Source: Lepas anatifera
Lineage: Eukaryota; Arthropoda; Thecostraca; Lepadidae
NCBI GenBank assembly: GCA_034440635.1
Contig: JAOTON010001583.1
Coordinates: forward strand, 1,054,001-1,118,000
DNA: 64,000 bases
Reading direction: 5' to 3'
Made by a program: the position numbers and the translations under genes. Positions 1 to 11,686 of this stretch are shown one piece after another. Each line of letters begins with the position of its first letter. Position 1 is the stretch's first letter. The notes under the pieces are model-generated. The model had not been told where the DNA came from. It worked only from the letters and a program-made list of their open reading frames with translations, and searched no databases.

Positions 1-443
1 TTGATCAGAGCAATCAATATCGAATTATATATTAGTAATGTTGTCTTGAGCTGACCAATGACGCTGTGGAGAAAGCTTAAGACAAAAAAATCCCCCAAGT
101 AATAAAGCAAATTAAAGAAAAACTTATCTTGTAATGTAACCACTCAAAAAAATTGTATTTATTCATGGAGCATGAGGTCATATACTTTGTCTTTAAATAC
201 AAAATGTTTTATAATTACGTTCCTTCCAAATGTTTTTTAGATGCATTGTAGTACATGACCACTTTTCCCGATGTTGGCATCAGATCACACTTTACGGCGC
301 AAGATATTTTATTTTGTCGCCATAGTGAGATACACTAGCACCATAGAACAAATGTCGTGCTATGCACAACATTTGTGCATCAACAAATTCACCAACATGA
401 ACAAATGTTTTCGAAGATGTGTGAAATGACTTCCTCAGACCAT
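1..443. other. AT-rich spacer, nothing recognised
   Basis: No convincing open frame, RNA gene or repeat is visible. The sequence ends at the TTAA that bounds the first MITE. Confidence 0.5.
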
Positions 444-1478
444 TTAACCCTCGCCCCACCGGGGGGCCATCGATGCCCCCCTAAGGTTTTTCCGGGATAG
501 CAGAAAAACGACGAGGCGCAGCACCGCGGTTGAGGGCTCTACCTCTCACTGCATCATTTTCCCATCATCCCTGAAATTTTTTACCCCGGGTCACCCAAGG
601 TCAGGTCACCAGACGAGGTCAACCAAGGTCACCTCACTTCACCTTTAGAGCTCTGTAAGAGCTACATTTCAAAGTCCATCGATTTGAAACTTCCTACACT
701 TCATGACCCCTCCAGGGTCTACAAGGTGTATATCCGGGATTTTTCGATTTCGTGCCGTGAGGTCAGGTCACGAGGCGACCTCTCCCATTGGAAAAGCATG
801 GGGAAAAGCTGTTTCATGATATAAAAGCCACAAAAATGATTGCAAATACTGAGACTGCTCAGAACAGCGTTTCTGGGCACCCTTTCACGGATCCCAGGGG
901 TCATATTTGCCCTTTGACTTTTCCAAGGTCATCCAAGGTCACCAGAGGTCAAAAACAGTATTTTGACAATAACTTTTGACTTAATTGAGCTAGAGCGATG
1001 AAACAAACACCATCGTGTTTGTCTTGTCACTGGCTTTCATTTGATATACGGCAAGGTCACTTCTTGACCTTTCGTGACCTCAGGTCATATTAGGTCACGA
1101 GGTGGCCTCTGGCGGTCAAACCACTGGCGGGAGGTCTTTACGTTCCACATAGCGGAAAAAGTACTGGCAATTTGCTATCAAATGTACTTTACCAGGCCTC
1201 AATAGCTCTAATGACATAAGAGTTATGCCCAGTTTGCTTGATCATTGCATATTTGAGTGAAAATAGCCGATCTTGACCTAATTTGACCTCTGGAGGTCAA
1301 ACCATTGACCTGAGCACTAAAACATGCGAAGTAATTTCTTACTGAATTCACGCGAGCTTTCTATTGCACTTTGCAGATTTGCGCTAACGCCCATATTTTC
1401 GGAGTTAGAGGGGGGGCCATCGATGGCCCCCCGGTGGGGGCGAAGGTGGCGCCGGACCCCCGGTGGGGCGCGGGTTAA
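444..1478 (+). mobile_element. TTAA MITE, group A, copy 1
   Basis: The segment is bounded by TTAA at 444-447 and 1475-1478. Directly inside are inverted ends that read CCCTCGCCCCACCGGGGG on the left and, in reverse complement, CCCGCGCCCCACCGGGGG on the right. A near-perfect palindrome with GGCCATCGATGGCC at its core lies just inside each end (461-481 and 1411-1432). The interior is rich in GGTCA/TGACC. A second copy lies inverted at 19262-20292, which fixes both boundaries. A TTAA duplication with CCC/GGG termini is typical of piggyBac-type elements (Kolobok also uses TTAA). No transposase is present, so it is non-autonomous. Confidence 0.88.
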
Positions 1479-1535
1479 TGGCCTTGGGTTGTGTTTGATG
1501 ATCTTGCCATTTTATATAAATCTCAGATCAATAGC

Positions 1536-1989
1536 TTAAAGGGCATGTGGCACCTTGGTCGAATCCAGGAATTTAGTGTAACTAGGGGTATTTTTGCCAA
1601 AAATCGTGAAAACGTCCATAATTCCTCTGAAAAATGTACAATAAGCTCAATATTGCTATTTTTAAAATGCTCCTCTAGGCTGAAAAATAAGCCTCTGCCT
1701 GTGGGTGACGTCATGACCTGGCAACTACTACCATATTCAATAGGCTTCAAGGGCTTCAATTGGCTGATACCCACCGCAACGTCAGCGCTGTCGTAACACC
1801 AACAGCTGACAACTGTGGCCCTTTGGCTGGGGTAGATTTGGGGGTACATTTCTGGAAAGTTTTTACCTTTCTCTACATAAATTTTTAGTTTCAAGACGAA
1901 TGACATATTGAGGACTGGGTTTTCGGTATGCTTTACAACTTGGCTATCTCAGTTAAAATCAGGTTATAAAGGTACCATATTCCCTTTAA
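1536..1989 (-). mobile_element. TTAA MITE, group B, copy 1 (inverted)
   Basis: TTAA at 1536-1539 and 1986-1989 bounds a 454-bp element with termini like TTAAAGGGAATGTGGCACCT. It is the reverse complement of the copy at 1986-2442, and the two share the central TTAA. A third copy at 41537-41993 confirms the ends. Short open frames inside are spurious. Confidence 0.85.
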
Positions 1990-2442
1990 AGGGAATGCGG
2001 CACCTTCATAACGTGATTTTAACTGAGATAGCCAAGTTGTAAAGCAAGTCGGAAAACCCGGTACTCAATATATCATTTGTCTTGGAACTCGCGATTTCCG
2101 TAGAAAAAAGCTAAAACCGACCTGCAATGTACCCCTCATGTACCCTTAGTAGCAGGCCACAGTTGTCATGGCTGTTGGTGTGACGACATATGCTGACGTC
2201 ACGATGAGCATCAGCCAATCGAAGCCCTTGAAGCGTTTCAAGTATGGTAGTGGTTGCCAGATCATGACATCATCCACAGGCAGGTATTTATTTATTTTCC
2301 TAGAGGAGTATTTTAAAAATCAAAATATTGGACTTTATGTACATTTTTCAGAGAAATCATGAGTGGTTTCATTATTTACGGCTAAAAGTACGCCTAATTA
2401 CACTACATTCCAGGATTCGACCAAGGTGCCACATTCCCTTGA
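1986..2442 (+). mobile_element. TTAA MITE, group B, copy 2
   Basis: This 457-bp copy abuts copy 1 head to head and shares its TTAA at 1986-1989. Its far TTAA has decayed to TTGA (2439-2442). A TGACGTCA palindrome (CRE-like) sits near 2193. Together with copy 1 it forms a 0.9-kb inverted repeat able to fold into a long hairpin. Confidence 0.83.
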
Positions 2443-2757
2443 ACGGATCTCATCCCCAGTTAACGAAGCAAAAGTTTGCTAGGGCTACGTTCTTCACATC
2501 TGTGTTAGAAAACCTTCAGAATGTGCCGACCGTAAAATCACAAAACCTTTGACGTCCACGGAGCAAAACTAGCAAGATACAGCCATATTTAATTCGCACT
2601 GAAGCCTGCCGTTGACATACCTATACCTGAGCATTGCTGTAAAACACCAGACAAGTGCGGCCAAATCAAACGTAAAATTTCTCAATGCTCACATGGGGCG
2701 AACAAACTAAAGTCACCAAGCTCATTAGTGGTCAAATGTCATAAAACAATGTATGTT

Positions 2758-2935
2758 GCATAAGCATATTGAGGCATGGTGCTCTTGCATTGAGGTACTG
2801 CACTGTTGTGCATAAACAGAGTGAGGTACTGTGCTTTTGTGTATAAACAGAGTGAGGTACTGTGCTTTTGGGCATGAATATAGTGAGGCACTGAGCTGTT
2901 GCATTGAGGCACAGTGCTGGTGCGCTGTCGCACAA
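2758..2935. repeat. Degenerate minisatellite, ~30-36 bp unit
   Basis: Imperfect units containing GAGGTACTGTGCTTTTG and CATAAACAGAGT recur about five times. Overlapping open frames in all reverse frames follow from the repeat and are not genes. Confidence 0.7.
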
Positions 2936-4106
2936 GCAGATTCACGGTAAAAGACGTGCCGGAACCTGAGAGGCGAAAGCCTGCGCAAAAAACAGATGGA
3001 GACCGACATAAATAGCAGGCATGCTACATTCAAACAGAAGTCCCTCAATGGACAGACTCATACTTCTAACCTTTATAATTTTCTCACTCGCATTTGTTTT
3101 CCAACTCTCGTGAAAGATTTCTCAAATATCATGAGTGAGCTGTCATCCAGGGACATAAAAGCGGTGAAAACGTAGAAAAAGGACAAATCGATCTTGTAAA
3201 GAGCTCGGCACAGACAGGGGGGAATCTTGGCCCATCCTGACCCTCTGTGACGGTGTGGGTGGATATAGTACAAAGTTGACTCCACATCAGACGACGGTAA
3301 GTTTATTCCAGCGCCGTTTCTATTTTTCCGCTTTATCTGGGATCCGATCGTCCCCCATGCAGTAGTGGGTATGAAAAGAGACCAGGCGGTGCCGGGTCGA
3401 GACATAGCAGCCGATGAGGTCACAAATTGACCTGAAAAGGTCGCGTGATAATTTTTTAAAGCCTCTGCTTATGTCAAAGACGGCGTTGTCAGTGTTAGGT
3501 CTTTATGACGAATAGAAACAAAGTTTCGCTCCGGAATGTGCGAGCTCATGTGAAAATCGATGAAGGTGGTCACATCGCAATTTGTATAGAACAATATAGA
3601 AAGGGAATATTTCAACAACAAAAAATATTAAAATTTATTGCATAAAACTTAATTTTCCACGAAAAAATCCATGCTTATAGGCTGCAACGCAAAATACCTA
3701 TATTTTCCTCACATTTCTCCCCTTATTTTGTTTTTAGAATTTTTGACCTTCCAAAGCTGTGTTCCACAGACTCTTTGGTGGGCCCAATAAACTTTGAAAA
3801 TATATCATTTTATATTGTTTCCTCCGAGCATTTGGGTGGTGAAGGCATTTAAAAATTTGTTTGCCATCAAATAAAATTTTATCATGCAATGGCTCCAAGC
3901 CTGTTGCTCCTACGGAAGTTGTGCTACCACAGTACGATTTTACACCCCAGATAACCTGATCAACAATCTTTTAGCAGAATCTGAGATATATTGGGTTATG
4001 GGGATGGGGGTTGTACGGGGTTGATATGGCATGAAATTGTCCAACTGTCTTTGTAAAATATGCAATATCCCTATAGATATCCGGCTAAGGAATGATAACA
4101 TATGTG
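2936..4106. other. Spacer, nothing recognised
   Basis: The AT-rich stretch contains only short unsupported open frames, the longest 116 codons on the minus strand at 3073-3423 with no recognisable motif. Confidence 0.4.
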
Positions 4107-4540
4107 TTAACCCTCGCCCTAGCGGGAAGGGGGGTGTTTGGACACCTCTCCATTTTTTTCCGGTGGCGCGTAGCCCCACCGTACTTGGCACACCTTCTCC
4201 TTGATCAAATCCGCAACTTTCTCCAAAATTTTAAGGCTGGGTCATGTCAGGTCAGGTCACCAGTGTAAGTCAAGTGACCTCACCTCCAGATATGTTTAAG
4301 GTGGCATAAGTAAGAAAAGGGTGAATCTATCGAATTGAAACTTATATCACATAATGGGCCCACAGAGTGCTACAAAATATATTCTGGGATTTTGCATATC
4401 GATGACCCACGGTCAGGTACGGATCATGAACTCTCCTTTGGAAATGCATAGGAAAACGGAAATTGGCCGACAAATTGCTCTAGTTCTGTAGGTACGCTTG
4501 GAATACATTTATATTCTCTAAATCATGGTATCCTAGGCCC
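4107..4540 (-). mobile_element. TTAA MITE, group F/E, half copy
   Basis: It starts with TTAA and CCCTCGCCCTAGCGGG, then has a GGTGTTTGGACACC hairpin and a second hairpin (CGGTGGCGCG...CCCCACCG, 4161-4181). It matches the right half of the element at 27235-28208 in reverse orientation up to about 4540, where the match stops abruptly. The other half is missing. Confidence 0.75.
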
Positions 4541-5075
4541 TGTAACGGTTCAATGTCGGCTGGCAGCGGTTGGACGTCGGTTGATGTATGTGGACCATTT
4601 TCCCTTCTCCATGTGCCGCGTTTTAGTTCTCTTCTTCTCGGAGTGCGGTGCCGTTTTCCTCTGTCATAGTGGTGTGCTTTACCAACGTGGGCCGAACACT
4701 TTTTCGTTTCACTAATCGGTGTTGTGTTGGATCGAATCTAATCGGAATGAAGACAAAAAGCACACACCAGGCAAAACGTGCCAGGCCGAAACGATGCCGA
4801 TCCATTCTGTGCCTAAATAAAAGTTCTTAAGTCATTCCCAGTCTTCAGTGGTGAAGAGTTTACAGGAGATGCGTCCGCGCGGGCAGTCGAGTCAGAAGTG
4901 CCCCAGCAGGGGTGGGGTTTCGTGGCTTTGTTCAGGCAAACAGATCATGGATCGATGACGGTCCAGCTACCACATCGTCGTACACCAGTACGTATACAGT
5001 ACTTGTTCCCTGACAAAGTATTTGTAACATGGAACCATGACGTTTCGTGGTGCGCCTGCCTGGAATGACTTAATC
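4541..5075. other. Spacer, nothing recognised
   Basis: A 60-codon frame on each strand near 4.62-4.83 kb has no recognisable features. Confidence 0.4.
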
Positions 5076-5285
5076 ACATACCCGTGGCAATAGGCTGTAA
5101 ATCGCGTTGGCAGCTAATATTGGCGCATGTATGATGCTGGTCGCGGCTCGCTGATATTGGACGTGACTTACAATGATAGGAAAGCCATCTTTAAAAATAA
5201 ACCTGAGCAGGCACAACACTGGAGAGCCGACGAAAAGTGAAACAGAACTGCAGATATAAGCCGGGGGGAGCGACCATTACATACG
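5076..5285 (+). repeat. Dispersed repeat G, copy 1
   Basis: About 210 bp, from CACATACCCGTG to the run AACCGGGGG, recurs in the same orientation at 23936-24145 with modest divergence. No inverted termini or duplication were found. The family is unassigned. Confidence 0.75.
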
Positions 5286-5797
5286 CCCCCACCCCTACAA
5301 AACGACATCTGCAGCCGGAGACTAAAAGGGCGCTGTATGATCTCACAGGTGCACACGCGGAGACGAAATGACAAGTGATGGACGCCTAAAGAGAATAAAC
5401 GATAGCGACGAACGAAACATTAAGTACACAGCAATTCGGAACGACACGACACAGTGTCAAATCCGGTGGTCTCTTTCCCTAGAGTAATCGATGCGACGGC
5501 CAGGAATGCCGTGTTTCCGAATGACGCCCAATAAACGAATGGTGAGGGAAGGGTCGAGACGACCTGATGTCGCTGATGTGGCAACATATCCGTGCATCAG
5601 CACTGATGCGACGACATCAGCATTCCGCAAGGTGGCGATGACGGCAGAGCGCACTGGCGGCGGAGCCTACGCCAGCATTGATTACCGTTGCACCTCAATA
5701 TCGCTAACAGCAAGCGGCAAGCCATAGCGGTAACAATGACCCAAACAAACGTGAACTCAGATGAGACATCGACCACGCCCAGTGGTGTGTCCATGAG
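5286..5797. other. Unassigned sequence upstream of the LINE
   Basis: GC-richer sequence with short frames on both strands and no recognisable domain. It may include decayed 5' LINE sequence. Confidence 0.3.
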
Positions 5798-6483
5798 GTG
5801 ATTGAAGGATGTGACGGCAAGGATGGAAGGAAAAAGAGGAAAAAGGCCCTTAAGGAAAAAGAGGCTGCGTTCAGGCAGCTAAGGTGCAACAGAAATGGAA
5901 CTGTGGTAACCCAGTTCAGGCAGGCAAGAAGTAATTTTAAAAACTTAGCAAGTTCTAAATATGGTGAATACCTTGTAGGACTCACGCATGATTTCAAAAC
6001 AAACCCTAAATGGTTCTGGTCGTTTTTTAAGTGTCTAAAGGTAGGAAATAGGAGCCTTTCTGTCTTAGTTAGCGAAGATGTTACTATTACTGACGACACA
6101 AAAGAAGGCCAATGTGTTAAATCAAGCCTTTGCTAGCAAGTTTACTGACCGTCACGTCGCACACCCGTATCCAGAGCCACCAGTGTATGAATTACCTGTC
6201 TTGTCAGAGATAGAGTGCACAGAGGACATGGTCCGAAACATACTGAATGAAATACCTGTAAACAAAGCATGTGGGCATGACGGAATTAGTACACGTATTA
6301 TTCACGAGTGTTATGATGAACTTGCCACGCCTCTGAACAAAATTTGCAATTTGTCTTTGGCCAAGGGTGTATTTCCAAAAAAGTGGAAACAGGCAAATAT
6401 AGTACCCATCCATAAAAGGGCAGCACTAAGAACCCGACCAACCATAGATCAGTTTCGCTCATTCCTCTCTTTGGAAAGACTCT
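5798..6483 (+). pseudogene. CR1/Jockey-type LINE reverse transcriptase, 5' half (interrupted)
   Basis: Two frames (5798-about 6100 and 6078 onward) together read like the linker and first RT blocks of a CR1/Jockey-type LINE: a WFWSFFK block near 6010, then NKACGHDGIS and LSLAKGVFPKKWKQANIVPIHK. A frameshift lies near 6100 and another near 6420. The next frame reads NHRSVSLIPLFGKTL and runs straight into the CACTA element. The rest of the RT resumes at 15457, 9 kb away. The family is clear; the exact clade is an inference. The upstream endonuclease is absent. Confidence 0.88.
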
Positions 6484-6509
6484 ACACTGAAAACAAAACG
6501 ACACAAGGC

Positions 6510-6780
6510 CCGTGTGTCAGGTAAATAAACACACGCACCCTGGGTGAGCAACCCACGCTGGATGTGTTTTGCACAGGCAGCACAGACAAGAAGTGCTACC
6601 GACACGAGGAGATTGTGTCGACTGATTTTGGCGAGAAAAATACACAATGGCTTACACAAACATTTAGAATTTGACACAGGGATTCTGTGCGCACACGGAT
6701 CTTGTGTTGCTGCAGACAAAACCTGTGTTGCGTACCCAAGAATACTGTGTTTTTCTGCCATTTTTTATTGATGAGCTTCC
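6510..6780. repeat. Left subterminal repeats of the CACTA element
   Basis: Scattered ACACA/TGTGT motifs (for example ACACACGCACC, GTGTTGCTGCAG, CTGTGTTGCGTAC) resemble the right subterminal motifs. In characterised CACTA elements such subterminal repeats bind an element-encoded protein. The 75-82-codon frames here are by-products. Confidence 0.55.
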
Positions 6781-6875
6781 GGCCCGGCCGCCATCTTTTC
6801 AGCAGATAACTGCTGCATATGGCGTCGGGAAGAGAGGTGACCATTGTTTGCTCGCCTTTTATTTAATAGTATAAG

Positions 6876-7139
6876 TTGGTGTGTTTGGCATATATCTGTG
6901 ATCTAGGACGTAGTATGTCTGCCAGAGAGTCATTATTCCCTTGTGATTGTTATTCCCGAAGAGGACAGTGCAAACAAGAGCTAAAAACCTTCCAAGGTTT
7001 GGACAACCACAGACCGAAGCAACACAAACAAGAAGTAAAAGTCCATTGTAGAGGAAATCATACCGAGGGGTGTAATTTTCCAGTGGTAAACATGGTATAT
7101 CTTGTCTGGCAGTGTTTAGGTAAATGGTATGGCAACTAA
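6876..7139 (+). CDS. Possible decayed zinc-finger exon inside the CACTA element
   Basis: This 87-codon frame contains CDCYSRRGQC, then ELKTFQGLDNH and KQHK, which resembles a single C2H2 finger with disturbed cysteine spacing. It lies 5' of, and in the same orientation as, the transposase exons, so it may be an upstream exon of that gene. No splice junctions were confirmed. It could equally be a chance frame. Confidence 0.25.
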   Translation: MVCLAYICDLGRSMSARESLFPCDCYSRRGQCKQELKTFQGLDNHRPKQHKQEVKVHCRGNHTEGCNFPVVNMVYLVWQCLGKWYGN

Positions 7140-9367
7140 AACAACCTTCAACATTCTTTTAGGGGCCAACCCACCAGCAAGCAAGAAGCATGGTCAAACA
7201 CTTCTAACTAGCAAAAGTTTCCATTAACTCAAACGGTGATCCTGAGGATTGTTTCGGACAAACTTTAGCTATATTTCTGTTATCTTTAAATGAAAATTTT
7301 AACATTTCCTCACATACCTAAATGGTTTTTTCGGCATTAGCACTTCGAAAATCTTAGATGAACCACATATGGAAGTGCATTGGAGCTCCTTTACTGAAGT
7401 GAGTTCCTCTAGGGAGTAGAGTTAAAACCATGGCTTTAAATGGTTGATTTTCTGGAACCAGCATCATGTCATTGGGCACCCTAGTTTCTTCAATAATGGA
7501 AACACTGCAGGTGAGTAAACCAGGTCGGCAGTCCGACGGAAGAAAAGTGTGTGTCACATTCAGATTATTTTACAGGAGAGCGCATTTTCCGTTTTGCTTA
7601 ACATTAGCGGAGCCCTGGAACTGAATTGAAAAGACAATATAAATAAGAAAATTAAGTGAACTTTGTTATAGCATGTGATAAGTAGATGCAGCTTGCCTTT
7701 CTGCATCAAATGATATCAAAATCTCAAATTCGAAAAAATGTGACCTACTTTTTTCTACCGTTGGATGGCAGAGGTGAGAAACAATCATTGCAGTGTTCAG
7801 AAAATTTATGTTAAGCATGAATTTGGGCTGCTCTCAAGCATGTTGCAAACACCATTTAAGCAAATAGCTATAGCCAATGTGCCGTGGATTCATTCAGTTG
7901 AAAAACGTATGTGCAATCATCTTAATTTCTCTTCGGCTGTGGGGCATGGTAGAACCTTATACTGTATATAGAAGCTCTTTGCCTTTCCAGAGGCAAATAG
8001 GTGGTAGAAAATTAACGATCTGTCTTCTAGCTTGAAAAGTAAGGCAACAATATTTTACAGGATAGCGCATTTTTTCGTACAATGTGCACTATAAATATAA
8101 AATATTTCCAGTAGGTGGAACTTAAAAACTGGCCCTGGCGCCCCTCCCCCATCACGCCGAAGATTTTCTGGAACTAGTCCAGTCTCCTGGTTCATGGAAC
8201 CCATTTTCTCTTTTTCATACTACTGTAATTATTAATTTTCATTTTTGATGAGTGAAATTACACCCATTCATATATTGCAGAATAAAAACACAGATAAAAC
8301 AGTACATACAACGTATAGGAAAGATCCCGCAGGAGAAAAAGAATGGAGAAGACATGCAGCAAAGTCAGGGCTTTATTCTATTTTTACTCAATGTGCTTCC
8401 CTCAGTAGGATATCAGATTTAGGGCTTAACCTATGACTGCCCTCTTTACATCACCTTGCCCATCACCTGGTTTCCATGCGCATTGGGCCGGTAAAGATAC
8501 AGCTGAGGATCAGGATCCAGCGACAGCAGTTTCCATAATGCCTCAGCTTACGTACAGAGCCCTAATGGATAGAAACATTTTTCTCCTAAAAAAATTAGTT
8601 TAGCACACATATTTGAAACCAAACAAAACACTGGCATTATGGGGACCTCAGTCTGTGGTGCCAGGTGATCTTTCACATACAATTATCTCAATAACTATAT
8701 GAAATTATATATTAGGTGCCTACTGTATAATTCTGTATGACAAGCAACACTTTTTCTGTGTTGTGGCTGCTTGTTAACACCCTCACATGAAATGACTGAG
8801 TCTGAAGGCCTACTCGACTTCATAACCCACGCAAAACCCTTCCTTTTAAGTCTACCAATAACTTAATTTCGCCTCCATGATTCAGAATCTGCTTTACTTT
8901 CCAGCAGAGCAAGCTTCATTGTGGCTGCCTGCACGGACACAACAAAATAAAAAGGCCCTAGGTGCAGGAGATAAACCTTGGGCAATATTCGATTATGAAA
9001 AGGAGCGCTTGGAGGTAAACAAATTCTAAAAATATTGCTTATGATTCATTTGGATTCCGTAAAAAGTTTGATGTTTTTACATGTTAATGAAGGCAGAAAG
9101 GTCCTTGCAACAATTCCAACGATGAAATATGGACACAAATGCAAGGGACTGCTAATTAAGACCAGCAGACAGTTTCATAAAAATTGTAGTAATGTGACAT
9201 GTTTTGCACCACGTTCACCTGCAAGCTACACTGTACTCAGAAACAGAATAACGTTTCATAAAGAGCGGCGACATTCATACCAAGACAACGTAGATATGAA
9301 ATGCAGCGTAAATTCAAGATATGCGTAAATTAGGCCCAATTCCAGAATGGAATTACTTCTTCCAAAT
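7140..9367. other. CACTA interior, no gene recognised
   Basis: AT-rich sequence with short frames only. It may be intronic or filler sequence of the CACTA element. Confidence 0.4.
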
Positions 9368-9575
9368 CATAGACTGATCCAGGATTGCTGATTGGGGGGC
9401 ATCCGGTCGGGGGCGCCATGAAACCTATCAGATGGGTACGAAATCCTATTGATGGGCGCCGATTTTTGCATCCTGGGGGGTGGGAAGCGACACTTCAGGG
9501 GGCGCCATCGACCCTTCAAGGGGGCGTCTGAGGGTCGATCGGGGACATGCCCCCTTACCCCTGGATCCGTCTATG
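9368..9575. mobile_element. hAT-type MITE, 208 bp, TSD TTCCAAAT
   Basis: Inverted termini CATAGACTGATCCAGG and (reverse complement of the right end) CATAGACGGATCCAGG are flanked by a perfect 8-bp duplication TTCCAAAT (9360-9367 and 9576-9583). An 8-bp duplication is the hAT signature. The GGGGGC-rich interior has no open frame. It is nested in the CACTA element and so is younger. Confidence 0.88.
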
Positions 9576-9583
9576 TTCCAAAT

Positions 9584-11307
9584 CTAACATATAACTTTTA
9601 TTGAGATGAAAAAGCGCATATATTTATTTTCATTTAATTAGTTAAAGGAAATCATTGTACTTACGTGCTCTTAATCGATTATTTTATTAATAATTATTCT
9701 TATTTGATTTTTCAAATTTCTCACAAAGTTGAAAAATACTGTGGTAGAAGGCGCGCTAACAGCAGACACAAAAAATATACAACACACTTTTGTTGGCAAC
9801 ACCCTGTCTTTGCAGTTTGCTTGCTGTGACTGGTCAGGTAGTTAGGTACTCTGTCGAGTCTGTGAAGGCCCTGAAAGGTTCATGTGTTATTATTGTGCAA
9901 GCGTAGGTACTCTAGTGGAACTGAGGTTGAAGTGTGCCTACTGAGCATGAGTGAACTGGGTAAGGTTTATGACCCTAATAATTTCGTGAAACTGGGAAAG
10001 GAATAGAGAGTTAACGTCTGTGCATAATACCTAGATGCCAGTCGGTACCTAGATCATAGCTTCATAGCTATTATTTGTTGTTGTACCAAATTGCCATATA
10101 ACTCTAAATATCAGCTCAACTTGCCATGAGTAACTCTTACTTCAAACTTGTGGAAGGAAGAACTTAACACCTTTTTATCTAAATGTTGTTTACATTCACA
10201 ACTCTTTTTGTCCTTCACTACAATAGTTTTGCCTGAGATTCAGAATTTCAGGAGAAATTATATATTTTTTGTTTTGCATCATTGGCTGATAAACTCTGCT
10301 ACATCTTGCATAGCTTTTCAGGAGTGTTTTAAAATTCAACGTACCTACATGTTGTCTGTTATATGAAACAGGATTGGGAATATTCTATGCTTCATTCTAG
10401 TGCAGCGTAGGTGATAGAGGTGTAACTTTGTACGTAGTTGTATTTTACACTGAATTATTATGAAACACGATTTAAGTGTATTATTCACTTTCTACACTGC
10501 ATTATTCTACTTCTACACTATTGACATAAGCTACACCTTTTATGGAATGGGGCCCTGAAAAGAAATCATGTTTGCTAGATACAAGCCACTCACTGTGCAG
10601 TCTGTTGTCAATGCATAAGGCGATGAAGTCAGTGGGGATAATTGGCTTGCATTGAAGGTTATAATTCATCTTTTCTATCACATTACCTGGATTAATGTGT
10701 ACATGCATGCTTGCACACATTACCATACACTAGGTCGTGTAGCCCCATATTTGTGACCACCTTGGCGTAATTCAGGGATCTGCAACTCATGGGGTCAAAG
10801 ACGTGGGGCACACTTTCATGTGGTGCACATGCGCTGGTTGACCTGGCTCCGGATTATGCAGTTCCATATGTTTGCTCGTTCAACACATTCACAATTATCT
10901 TCATCTACTGCACATTTGAACATGCAGCTTGGTAGCGACGATTGTCCGCACTCCAGAGAGTGTACCGGCATCATGTGGTGGGATTTCCATGCTCCTATGA
11001 GAGAACTGTGTTTGTGGCCTCTGTTGTGTGTATGGTTTGTTTGTTTACCTCAGAATTCGAGGATGGCTTGAATCATCAGCTTGGTGGCACTGATTGCATG
11101 TGGCCGAGAGTACCTGTTTTTACTGGCCTATGGCTGCAGGAAAGTTGGACCAGATCAGACTGAGGGAAGTCATACAGTTTCTCATTCTTATTTGTGATAA
11201 CTATGGTGTGTACTTGTTTACCCTGGAGTACATGTTTATGGTATCAACTGACTAGTGGGTATACCATTATTCCATTGACACTTTAAGTCATTCAGTTAAA
11301 TCATTTT
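9584..11307. other. CACTA interior, no gene recognised
   Basis: Only short unsupported frames are visible (for example 10148-10366 and 10820-11071). Nothing resembles transposase. Confidence 0.4.
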
Positions 11308-11686
11308 CCCCATGTATTTCCAATGGAGAGGTCATGGCTCGTACCTGACCTTAGGTCATCGATATTACCGGAATTTATTAATACCGAAAATACTAGAATG
11401 TGTTTTAGAGAACTCGGTGGGTCCATTATGTGCTATGAGTTTCAATCGGATAGGTTCACCCTGTTCTGACTTTTGCTGTCATAAACTTTGTTTTAGGTCT
11501 GGTCACTTGACCTGTACTGGTGACCTGACTTAAGATAACCTAACCTTAACATATTGACAGAAGTTGTAAAAATGTTCAGAAAATAGGTATGCCAAGTACG
11601 GCGGAGCTACGCTCCACCGTTTGTCAGCTGTCTCCTAAAAACCCGAGGGAGATGGGTACCGGCCCCTCCGTCAATGGGCGTGTCAA
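11308..11686 (+). mobile_element. TTAA MITE fragment, group C right half
   Basis: It matches the right half of the element at 32872-33702, including GGAGAGGTCATG, the AGTTTCAATCGGATA block, the hairpin ACGGCGGAGC...GCTCCACCGT (11598-11620) and an end of GGGCGTGTCAA in which TTAA has become TCAA. The left half is missing. It is nested within the CACTA element. Confidence 0.78.

Noticed and set aside
2168..2552. Two plus-strand frames as a gene
   Set aside because: They lie in a MITE whose other copies have different stops and shifts.
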